Assembly (NCBI RefSeq): GCF_002802965.1
Contig: NZ_NXGA01000001.1
Coordinates: forward strand, 3,232,955 to 3,296,954
Direction of reading: 5' to 3'
Length of the DNA stretch: 64,000 nt
DNA from: Sporolactobacillus pectinivorans
GTDB lineage: Bacteria; Bacillota; Bacilli; Bacillales; Sporolactobacillaceae
Every line of letters starts with the position of its first letter. Position 1 is the stretch's first letter. The position numbers and the translations under genes are program-made. The notes under the pieces were generated by a model that was given only the letters and a program-made list of their open reading frames with translations, ran no database searches and had not been told where the DNA came from. Shown here in pieces: positions 36,263-43,290 of the stretch.

Positions 36263-36301
36263 AAAAAAAGTTGCCTCTAAAAATCAGAGGCAACTTTTTT
36301 T
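36263..36301 (-). terminator. Terminator of the 36.3-37.0 kb secreted-protein unit
   Basis: Perfect GTTGCCTCT/AGAGGCAAC stem (36270-36278 and 36286-36294) with A7 before and T7 after, so it is strong in both directions. On the minus strand it overlaps the stop codon of the 55-codon gene. Confidence 0.9.
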
Positions 36302-36467
36302 ATTTGTTTCTGTCACTCTTAAAGATGTCTAATACATAACTAAGCAAAATATAACCGATTGCAAGTCCGAGAAAATAGTTTCCATTGTGCCTAGTATCAA
36401 CAATGATCAAAAGAAGAAAAACTAAAGTAATAACTATTCTAAAAATCCAGTATACGCTTTTACTCAT
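36300..36467 (-). CDS. Small two-helix membrane protein (immunity-like partner of the secreted protein)
   Basis: 55 codons from ATG 36467 to TAA. Two hydrophobic segments (about residues 7-23 and 31-48) are joined by DTRHNGN, with a basic N-terminus and a charged C-terminal tail (KSDRNK). GGGAGG lies 13 nt upstream. It begins 29 bp after the end of the putative secreted-protein gene on the same strand and ends in a terminator, so the two form one unit. The layout recalls bacteriocin immunity proteins; no homologue was recognised. Confidence 0.6.
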   Translation of the reverse strand: MSKSVYWIFRIVITLVFLLLIIVDTRHNGNYFLGLAIGYILLSYVLDIFKSDRNK

Positions 36468-36496
36468 TCCGTTTAATCGTCCTCCCTCCCCTTACT

Positions 36497-37027
36497 TTAC
36501 TTATAATAAGTGTGTGAAAGAGTTTTTAAAAGGTGGTGTCTGGCACTATCGCTGTAAAAATTATAATATGTTTTTTCTGCAAGAAGTTCTTGAGAATTAT
36601 TCTTGAAAAATTCCCAATAGCGATAAACAACTTCGGTGATATATGCATTGTCTGCATATGCGGTGTGGTAAATTGAGGCGACATTCAATGCAACAGCTGC
36701 TGATGCCCATGGTATGAAGGGGGTGATCGCAGCAACGATAGCCGATTCCGTAACATGTAAAAATTTCTGAGAATATTTGAAGGTTCCATAATATTGCCAT
36801 GCTTTATAGGGATAGGAACCGCCACCCTGAGGCGGTTCCATTACAAGGGTATGAAGGCCTCCATATGCTGTATTACTTGAAGACAAAAGTGAATCCGACG
36901 TGACTGGTGGATAGATTGTATTTGGAAGAATTACGTTCGATTCATTTGAAGATGTATTGCTGGTTGGTAATGTTGCAGCGTGAGCTGATGAAGCAAAAGG
37001 TGAGTATAGGCTTATGATATTTTTAAT
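36497..37027 (-). CDS. Putative secreted protein, possibly bacteriocin-like; ATT start or decayed 5' end
   Basis: Continuous frame of 176 codons to the nearest upstream stop-bounded position with a ribosome site. The first 17 codons read as a signal-like segment ending in SSAHA, with cleavage expected before ATLPTS. A Ser/Thr/Asn-rich linker and a YKAWQYYGTFKYS aromatic segment follow, then a hydrophobic stretch (AIVAAITPFIPWASAAVALNVA) and a Tyr/His-rich tail ending HTYYK. No ATG, GTG or TTG occurs before codon 48 (TTG at 36886). AGGAAAGAG precedes an ATT at 37027, which may be the start, or the 5' end is damaged. The family was not recognised. Confidence 0.5.
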   Translation of the reverse strand: MKNIISLYSPFASSAHAATLPTSNTSSNESNVILPNTIYPPVTSDSLLSSSNTAYGGLHTLVMEPPQGGGSYPYKAWQYYGTFKYSQKFLHVTESAIVAAITPFIPWASAAVALNVASIYHTAYADNAYITEVVYRYWEFFKNNSQELLAEKTYYNFYSDSARHHLLKTLSHTYYK

Positions 37028-37064
37028 GGTAACTCTTTCCTATTATTTTTTCACCGAAAACTTT

Positions 37065-37103
37065 TTGCGTGCTTACCGCAAAAAAATTGCGTGATTTCCG
37101 CAA
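37065..37103 (-). promoter_or_regulatory. Tandem 17-bp inverted repeats upstream of the secreted-protein gene
   Basis: TTGCG-TGCTTAC-CGCAA (37065-37081) and TTGCG-TGATTTC-CGCAA (37087-37103) are spaced exactly 22 bp, two helical turns; a third CCGCAA follows at 37108-37113. They lie 38 bp upstream of the putative start. Tandem phased dyads of this kind are typical operator arrays for a dimeric regulator; the regulator is not evident nearby. Confidence 0.6.
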
Positions 37104-37250
37104 AACTCCGCAAAGAACTTGCATGGTTAGCTAAAATATTACAGTGTTATGTCACTTTTTTAATAAGCCGAGAACTTATGGACAGACATGAAAATTGCGG
37201 CCCGCTCTACTCTTACGTAATGGGGTCGCTCAGGCGGCGTCCTGAGAAAA

Positions 37251-37445
37251 ATGAAAATGTTTAGGAGACAGTCATGTTATAAAATTAACTTTATAAAGAA
37301 CAACTTATTAGAAGATATTTTAGATCTCCCGGACGATCAGATTGAAGCAATTCAAAAAGCAGTTGATGAATATAAAAAATCGTTAAAAGCAAAGCAGATT
37401 CTGCACCGTTCATTAATGGTTAAGTATGTTTATACTTTCTTATAG
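37251..37445 (+). CDS. Small hypothetical ORF (doubtful)
   Basis: 64 codons. The middle (LLEDILDLPDDQIEAIQKAV) predicts amphipathic helices with a charged tail and looks protein-like, but there is no good ribosome site before the ATG at 37251. A better one (TTTAGGAGACAGTC) precedes an ATG in another frame that stops after one codon. It could be a remnant of a regulator or antitoxin-like gene, or chance. The rest of 37104-37499 holds nothing else recognisable apart from the terminator below. Confidence 0.3.
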   Translation: MKMFRRQSCYKINFIKNNLLEDILDLPDDQIEAIQKAVDEYKKSLKAKQILHRSLMVKYVYTFL

Positions 37446-37448
37446 TAC

Positions 37449-37479
37449 AAAAAAAAGATCACCCGGAAAACGGGTCATC
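37449..37479 (-). terminator. Terminator of the HAD phosphatase gene at 37.5 kb
   Basis: Minus strand GACCCG-TTTT-CGGGTGATC stem followed by eight T residues, about 20 nt after the stop. Confidence 0.85.
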
Positions 37480-37499
37480 ATTTGTATGCTCATATCAAA

Positions 37500-38339
37500 T
37501 TAATTATGAACGCGAAGCTGCTTGCGAAAAATTTCTCTGACGGCATAAGCCACGCCGTCCATATCGTTCGACCGCGTGATCCACCCGGCGCTTTTCTTAA
37601 CCTCAGGAGGGGCATTGCGCATGGCGACACCAAGACCCACTTTTTCAACCATCTCGGCATCTTCTTGGCCATCACCGACAGCAACGATCTCATGAAGCGG
37701 TATGCCGAGCTGTCCTGCAAAAAAGAGCAAACCATTGAATTTCGACGTTCCCTGGCGCACCAGTGTCAGATCATACGGAGAGGTTCTCCGTGCATCAAGC
37801 GATGGGAAATAGTCTGCCATTGCCCGCTCAATTTCATCAATCACCTTTTCATCTTCCAGTTTAATTTTGACATCTGTGGCGCCTTCATAGTTCTCCAACA
37901 GATACTGACTGAGCGTATCCACATAAGTTACCGGATAAAAAAGCGGTTCATTCATGCCAACCGTCATTTTAGCAATCAGGTTCTTCTGGCGCGGCCTGTT
38001 GCTGATCGACAGGCGCTCATGAGAGATCTGAATCTGGCACGGATAAGTTTCAAGAAACTCTGCCAGCTGAATTAATACACTATGATCGATTTTACTCGTG
38101 TAAACCGGGTGATCCATCGATGAAGAAACAAACGCCCCATTATGTGTAATAATTGGATGCGTCAATCTTAATGCTCGGGCAACTTTCGCCGCCGAGTGGA
38201 AATGCCTTTCGGAGACCAGTGTCACAACAATCCCCTTTTTCACCGCATAAGCGACGGCATCTTTTGTCTGCCGATCCAGTCGATTATTACTGTTCAAAAG
38301 GGTCCCGTCGATGTCCAGTGCGAGCAAGCGATATACCAA
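37500..38339 (-). CDS. Cof-type HAD-IIB phosphatase
   Basis: 279 residues. Motif I ALDIDGTLLNSNNRL with nucleophile Asp9 and acid/base Asp11, motif III Lys near KFNGLLFFAGQLG, and motif IV VAVGDGQEDAEMVEKVGLGVAM. The C2 cap domain is in the middle, as in Cof/YwpJ-like enzymes that dephosphorylate sugar phosphates, FMN or other metabolites. Residue 44 is Glu (VSERH) where many family members have Ala-Arg. Substrate unknown. Confidence 0.88.
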   Translation of the reverse strand: MVYRLLALDIDGTLLNSNNRLDRQTKDAVAYAVKKGIVVTLVSERHFHSAAKVARALRLTHPIITHNGAFVSSSMDHPVYTSKIDHSVLIQLAEFLETYPCQIQISHERLSISNRPRQKNLIAKMTVGMNEPLFYPVTYVDTLSQYLLENYEGATDVKIKLEDEKVIDEIERAMADYFPSLDARRTSPYDLTLVRQGTSKFNGLLFFAGQLGIPLHEIVAVGDGQEDAEMVEKVGLGVAMRNAPPEVKKSAGWITRSNDMDGVAYAVREIFRKQLRVHN

Positions 38340-38476
38340 GGTCCTCCCCCTTTTCGGAATTCCATTTCAGATACCTCATTCCTGTTCCCAATTTATGAAA
38401 GGTTGGCTGAAAATAGAACAAGGCATGACAGGCATTGGTCTTATGAAATCCATGATCGCAGGCGAGGAGGTACATA

Positions 38477-38503
38477 TAAAAAAGAGCGGCAAAATCGCCG
38501 CCC
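38477..38503 (-). terminator. Terminator of the SASP gene
   Basis: Minus strand GCGGC-GATTTT-GCCGC stem followed by TCTTTTTT, about 35 nt after the stop. Confidence 0.75.
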
Positions 38504-38536
38504 TCCTATCATTCATTAAATCGTTCTTTCTTTATG

Positions 38537-38731
38537 TTATTTCTGATAGCCACCGAACTGAGACTGTGCCTGAGCAACCAGACGTTTGGTAATTTCTCCA
38601 CCAACCGAACCATTTGCTCTGGAAGTCGTATCCGGTCCAAGATTTACACCAAATTCGCTGGCGATTTCTGCTTTCATCTGATCAAGCGCTTGCTGTACAC
38701 CTGGCACAACTAATTGATTTGAATTTGCCAT
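38537..38731 (-). CDS. Alpha/beta-type small acid-soluble spore protein
   Basis: 64 residues. Contains the germination-protease site region [10 protein letters not shown] and the conserved C-terminal block [20 protein letters not shown] of alpha/beta SASPs, which coat spore DNA and protect it from UV and heat. GGAGGTGAG precedes the ATG at 38731; the frame open to 38767 is not used. Direct evidence that the organism forms endospores. Expected to be SigmaG-controlled, but no clear SigmaG promoter was recognised. Confidence 0.95.
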   Translation of the reverse strand: MANSNQLVVPGVQQALDQMKAEIASEFGVNLGPDTTSRANGSVGGEITKRLVAQAQSQFGGYQK

Positions 38732-38866
38732 GTGTCTCACCTCCCTTATAGGCGTATTGTGCGCCACTGAAGATTTCTATATTCCCTTTTCATATGGTAA
38801 TTTGTAGAAATCAGCACCTATTCGGGAGACGGTCGAAACAGAATAAGAAAACGGTTATCCGTTCAA

Positions 38867-39421
38867 TTATTGCACCAGTCTCAGCTCACCGGTTTTCGGA
38901 TCGATGACCAGTCCATAAACCGGCGTTCCACCCGGAAAAAACGGATGGTTTTTTACAACCGCGATACTGTTTTTCACCTGCTCATCAACCGAATGAAAGC
39001 CGTTCAGCCATTTTTCCGGACTGACTCCCTGATTACGCACGGCTGCAAAAGCCTGGTCATCGATTCCGTATTTCTTTATGTCTTCGATCATATTCTTTGC
39101 ATCGAGACCATACATACCGCAATCCGTATGGCCGATTACATAAACGGCTTGCGAGCCTAGCTCGTACAAAGAAACCAGTATGCTTTTCATCGTGCTGCTG
39201 TAAGGATCCTCAATCATGCCTCCCGCACACTTAATCATAATCGCATCGCCATTCTTAATATTTAACGCCCGCGGAAGCAGTTCAATCAACCGGCAATCCA
39301 TACAGGTGACAATCGTCATTTTTTTTGCCGGGTGACCTGAGGTTTCAAATGGCACATAGGCTTCATTTTCCACAAACTTTTTATTAAAAGCTAAAATTTC
39401 TTCCAGCTGTGACAAAATCAA
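38867..39421 (-). CDS. Beta-class carbonic anhydrase
   Basis: 184 residues. Zinc-site motifs TCMDCRL (Cys and the Asp-Arg dyad) and GHTDCGM (His and Cys), and the conserved CAGGMI loop. It interconverts CO2 and bicarbonate. The compact size matches the short YtiB-like branch of Bacilli rather than plant-type enzymes. Monocistronic; the following 275 bp hold no gene. Confidence 0.93.
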   Translation of the reverse strand: MILSQLEEILAFNKKFVENEAYVPFETSGHPAKKMTIVTCMDCRLIELLPRALNIKNGDAIMIKCAGGMIEDPYSSTMKSILVSLYELGSQAVYVIGHTDCGMYGLDAKNMIEDIKKYGIDDQAFAAVRNQGVSPEKWLNGFHSVDEQVKNSIAVVKNHPFFPGGTPVYGLVIDPKTGELRLVQ

Positions 39422-39643
39422 TTACCTCCATATCAAGTATGTATCCGATTTTATCTTATAAAAACTTCTTCTCTTAATCCAGCCTGACGCTCAGAGAAAA
39501 TATAAAGAAAACCCGGGCAAGGCCAAAACTCTGGCGCGTGCTGAGTCTTAATTGTGACAGCCGGGGATGGCCTGTGCCAAACATGCCGCAGGACGTGGCG
39601 CTTTATGTTCGGTTACTTAGCCTTTTTTGTCTTTCTTAAAGCG

Positions 39644-39680
39644 TAAAAAAAAGCTGTCCTCCGATTAGGGAGAACAGCTT
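39644..39680 (-). terminator. Terminator of the cold-shock gene
   Basis: Minus strand AAGCTGTTCTCC pairs with GGAGGACAGCTT (one mismatch), followed by a T-run, 17 nt past the stop. Confidence 0.88.
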
Positions 39681-39696
39681 CTTCATCAGGATCGAA

Positions 39697-39897
39697 TCAC
39701 AGCTTCGTAACGTTAGCTGCCTGCGGTCCGCGGTTTCCTTCAACAACTTCAAATTCAACAGCCTGACCTTCGTCAAGTGTCTTGAAGCCATCGCCCTGAA
39801 TAGCGCTGAAATGAACGAATACGTCATTTTCGCCTTCAACTTCAATGAAACCGAAACCCTTGTCTGCATTAAACCATTTTACTGTACCTGTCTTCAA
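39697..39897 (-). CDS. csp: Cold-shock protein (CspA/CspB family)
   Basis: 66 residues from a TTG start, the usual Csp length. RNP1 KGFGFIEV and RNP2 VFVHFSAI, with [13 protein letters not shown] at the end. RNA chaperone binding single-stranded nucleic acid. AGGAG lies 8 nt before the TTG at 39897; a GTG at 39906 overlaps the ribosome site. A long AT-rich upstream region without genes could provide a cold-responsive leader. Confidence 0.95.
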   Translation of the reverse strand: MKTGTVKWFNADKGFGFIEVEGENDVFVHFSAIQGDGFKTLDEGQAVEFEVVEGNRGPQAANVTKL

Positions 39898-40568
39898 AAA
39901 AATCACTCCTAAAAATTGTTATATGCGCATGTTTTATCCGAAAGCGACCGTTCTGCCTATCACTGCAACCCGCAAAATAAGCCGGATCTTCGCTCGTGTA
40001 AATAAAAAATTCACATATTATAAAAAGTATCAATAAAGATGTTGCACATTGATAACCCTTTATAACATGAGAATTATAAATGCCAAACTTTATCACACGA
40101 TATACATAAAATTTTGCCTAATATAAACAAAAATTTCAAAACGCTTTCCGGCGCCGAAACAACGAAAGCCCTACCTCTCTTCCATCCTTACGGTTCCTCT
40201 GACCGAGCCAGTATGATTCAGCGCAAAACACCCTGATTTTTCATACTATCCCTCAATTCATTCTTTACACGAAAAAAGCAACTTATTCATCCGCAGGAAA
40301 AAAAAGGAATAATCAAACCGTTTATACTAGACATTTACATCATATATCTATATTTTAAAAATGTCAACATGTACGCGAGCACAGAAAATTTAATCAAAAA
40401 TGATACCGGTTAGTCAGCGGACCTTAGTTAGTGTTCAACAAATACATTGTGTATTTTTTCAAGATCTTCTACCTTCTTGGCAAATAGCAGCACTCCTTTT
40501 TGCTTCTATTTACTTATGTATTAATTTTAATTACTTGAATTTAATTATGATATAACTTATAATTACTT
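39898..40568. other. AT-rich intergenic region between csp and the DeoR-type regulator
   Basis: About 670 bp without a credible gene. The left part is the presumptive csp leader and promoter. The right end carries repeated AATTACTT elements (40530-40568) just before the regulator, which may be its operator. A weak cre-like core (40136-40149) is noted but not called. Confidence 0.5.
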
Positions 40569-41387
40569 ATGTGGAAGGAGATGATCATTATTTTTCAAGA
40601 AGAAAGACTTGTGCTGATTCTCGAACATCTGAAAGTGACACGGACCATGTCTGTCGGAGAAATCTGTAATTTGTATCATGTATCCCGCGACACCGCCAGA
40701 AGGGATATCGTCAAGCTGGTTGAGCAAGGCGCGGCTACCCGGACACATGGCGGGATTGCGCTGCCGGACTTGCAGAACACAATTCTCGCCTATCGCGACC
40801 GGATGCAGAATTATTCCGGCGAAAAGATGCGGATCGGGGCAAGAACGCTGCCGCTGCTGAATCCCAGGGGCGAGTATTTTCTTAATGCTTCAACAACAGT
40901 CTCCTGCATGGCAAAACAGTTAAGTGATGAAATGACTGTGTATACGCACTCACTCGATACGGCTGAAGTGCTGGCGGAGCATGCAACAATTGAGGTTTTT
41001 CTGCTCGGTGGGATTCTGAACACCGCAAACCGGTATTTCTTTGATATGAAAAGCGTGAATCAGCTTGAAGCGATCCGCTTCGACGGTGCTTTTCTCGGCG
41101 TTGCGGGTATCGCGGCAGACGGATTCTATTATGATGACAGAGACGATGCGTATATGAACGGAACAGCCGCTTCCAGATCCGGGCAGACAGTTGTTCTTGC
41201 GGATCATCTGAAGTTCTCGAAGAAAAGCCGCTATAAGGGGCTTGACTGGAGCGATGTCGACATTGTCATTACTGATGCAGAAGTTCCAGCAGCATTCCTG
41301 GCTTTAGCACGGTCGAAAGATACGGAGATAATCGTTGCGGAAAAACCGTTGCACTCAGACAGCAGCGCATACAAAGAAGGGGAGTAG
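40569..41387 (+). CDS. DeoR-family transcriptional regulator
   Basis: 272 residues. N-terminal DeoR winged HTH (RTMSVGEICNLYHVSRDTARRDI) and a sugar-phosphate-binding effector domain with GGILNTANRYF and DGAFLGVAGIAADGFY. The start is uncertain: homologues begin near FQEERL, and AAGGAG (40575-40580) lies inside the longest frame, 9 nt before an ATT (40590), so the ATG at 40569 may not be used. It precedes a HAD phosphatase by 5 nt and presumably controls that gene in response to a phosphorylated sugar. Confidence 0.88.
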   Translation: MWKEMIIIFQEERLVLILEHLKVTRTMSVGEICNLYHVSRDTARRDIVKLVEQGAATRTHGGIALPDLQNTILAYRDRMQNYSGEKMRIGARTLPLLNPRGEYFLNASTTVSCMAKQLSDEMTVYTHSLDTAEVLAEHATIEVFLLGGILNTANRYFFDMKSVNQLEAIRFDGAFLGVAGIAADGFYYDDRDDAYMNGTAASRSGQTVVLADHLKFSKKSRYKGLDWSDVDIVITDAEVPAAFLALARSKDTEIIVAEKPLHSDSSAYKEGE

Positions 41388-41392
41388 ATAAA

Positions 41393-42211
41393 ATGACGGT
41401 AAAAATGATTTTCAGTGATATCGATGGCACATTGCTCACTTCACACCACAGAATCAGCCGGGGAACGCGTGAAGCGATTCAGGACTGTTCAAAGAAACAA
41501 ATTCCTTTCATTCTTGTTTCGGCCCGTATGCCCGGTGGTATCATTCCCCTGCAGGCAGAGCTTAATATTCCCGATCCGATTGTCTGCTACGGCGGTGCAC
41601 TCGTATATCGCAAGCCTGTTCCTGGTGCGTTAGACTGCCCGATGCTCAATATTTATATGGATCCAAAACTCGTGTTCAATATTCATAGCACGATTTGTAA
41701 GCGGTTCCCGGACATTTGCTTTTCAGCTTACAGTCTTAATGAATGGCTAGTCCCCGAACCGGATAACAGATGGATTGTCCAGGAGGAAGCCATTACCGGC
41801 ACCCCTGCCCGCCCTTTCAAATTCAGCAGCTCTGAAGGGAATATGTCGCGGATTAATAAAACCCTGTGCATGGGCGCTCCGGCAGCTATTGATTCACTGA
41901 ATGATTATTTAAAAAAAGAAAATACGCCTGCATCCATTTATAAGTCCAAGCCCACCTACCTGGAAATCACCGATCAGAAAGCCAATAAAGCAGCGGCACT
42001 GGAATTACTGATCAATCACTTTCACATCGACCGTGACGAAACTATTGCTTTCGGCGACAATTTCAACGACCTTGAGATGTTGCGCTTTGCAGGCACAGGC
42101 TTCGCCATGGGGAACGCACCGGACGCCGTCAAATCCTCGGCGGACTTCATCACAGACTCCAATGATCAGGACGGCATTGCAAAGGCGCTTAAAAAGCTCG
42201 GCATTCTTTGA
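41393..42211 (+). CDS. Cof-type HAD-IIB phosphatase
   Basis: 272 residues. Motif I IFSDIDGTLLTS with the Asp pair, motif II LVSARMPGG, motif III Lys in QKANKAAALELL, and motif IV AFGDNFNDLEMLRFAGTGFAMGNA. C2 cap in the middle. GAAGGGGAG precedes the ATG. In an operon with the DeoR regulator, so its substrate is probably a sugar phosphate whose accumulation the regulator senses. Confidence 0.9.
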   Translation: MTVKMIFSDIDGTLLTSHHRISRGTREAIQDCSKKQIPFILVSARMPGGIIPLQAELNIPDPIVCYGGALVYRKPVPGALDCPMLNIYMDPKLVFNIHSTICKRFPDICFSAYSLNEWLVPEPDNRWIVQEEAITGTPARPFKFSSSEGNMSRINKTLCMGAPAAIDSLNDYLKKENTPASIYKSKPTYLEITDQKANKAAALELLINHFHIDRDETIAFGDNFNDLEMLRFAGTGFAMGNAPDAVKSSADFITDSNDQDGIAKALKKLGIL

Positions 42212-42232
42212 TCCTCGGAAAGCTTTGTCTGT

Positions 42233-42940
42233 TCACCGAATCACGCCGGGCAGTGATGTCATCCATTCATCAAGAAATTGAAACAACAGGATTCGATTGA
42301 CATTTATTTTTTCAGCTCTGCCCGTTATGTTTTCAGGTTTCTGGATATAAGGGCCATCCACAAATTCACTTTGCGAATGGCGAATCACGCTCTCTATGTT
42401 ATCTTCAGCCATTTCCAGATGAAACTGAAGCCCTATCACTCGGTTTTCAAAGATAAAAGCCTGATTCGGGCATGCTGCGGTCGACGCCATCCGTGCTGCT
42501 CCGTCAGGCAAATCAAATGTATCGCCATGCCAGTGAAGAACATCAAGCCGATCCGGAAAAGTACGAAAGGGGCTGTGAGCATCAGCTTTGAACGAGACCG
42601 GGAACCATCCGATCTCTTTTTGTCTGCCCGGAAAAATTTTAGCGCCCAGACGATCAGCCAACAACTGTGAGCCCAGACAGATTCCCAGAATAGGGATTTC
42701 CAGATTCAGCGCTTCTTTAATCAGCTTTTTTTCTTCACTCAGCCAGGGATACTTATCCTCTTCATAAACATTCATCGGGCCGCCCATAATGACCAGCATA
42801 TCAATCCGGTCAATGTCCGGAACCCTGAACCCTTTTTCATAAAAAAGTGTGCCGTCCATCTGATGATGCCGTGCTTTCGCCCAATCACGAATCATACCCG
42901 GCTGTTCGAACGGAACATGCTGAAAATAATGAATGTGCAT
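42233..42940 (-). CDS. Class I glutamine amidotransferase-like protein
   Basis: 235 residues. Triad elements: Cys in GICLGSQLLADRLG, His in GLQFHLE, and the following Glu; oxyanion segment MGGPMNVYEED. Stand-alone members of this family resemble GMP-synthase amidotransferase domains and act on unknown amines or as gamma-glutamyl hydrolases. Convergent with the HAD gene and divergent from pflB. Confidence 0.88.
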   Translation of the reverse strand: MHIHYFQHVPFEQPGMIRDWAKARHHQMDGTLFYEKGFRVPDIDRIDMLVIMGGPMNVYEEDKYPWLSEEKKLIKEALNLEIPILGICLGSQLLADRLGAKIFPGRQKEIGWFPVSFKADAHSPFRTFPDRLDVLHWHGDTFDLPDGAARMASTAACPNQAFIFENRVIGLQFHLEMAEDNIESVIRHSQSEFVDGPYIQKPENITGRAEKINVNRILLFQFLDEWMTSLPGVIR

Positions 42941-43290
42941 TGGCAGAACTCCTCCATGGACTGGGTGTTTGACCCAGATGAATTTCTTAGTTTCAATTAT
43001 ACTCCTGAATGATTGACCGTTTAGCTTTTTTATATCAGTAACCGGTGAATAGCCTTAGATCATTGGATAGTACCGCATGTCTTCACGGATTGAGGTTACA
43101 GGGACAAGCTTCTTCATTAAAAACTATTAATTATGCGCTTTCTTCCATGACTCACGCAATAGCCGAACAATATTATTAACAAAATTGACACATATCTTTA
43201 GTAAGCGATTACATAACTTCCTTTATAATTATTAGTGTGATAAAAGATTCAGTTCAATCTTCGACCATCTTATGAGGAGATGAAAGAACA
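42941..43290. other. pflB upstream region
   Basis: 350 bp without a gene. It holds a perfect -35 TTGACA (43185-43190) with TACATA at 19 bp (43210-43215), a separate TATAAT (43224-43229) and a TGTGA half-site (43235-43239). Anaerobic regulators often act on pfl, but no full Fnr or Rex box is present. Confidence 0.45.

Noticed and set aside
38461-38476. GCGAGGAGGTACATAT, an apparent ribosome site on the plus strand
   Set aside because: No ORF follows; it lies beside the SASP terminator.
40136-40149. cre-like sequence TCAAAACGCTTTCC between csp and the DeoR gene
   Set aside because: Two mismatches at informative positions and over 400 bp from the nearest downstream start.
43235-43251. TGTGATAAAAGATTCAG before pflB, considered as an Fnr box
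   Set aside because: Only the left half-site matches; the right half has two of five positions.
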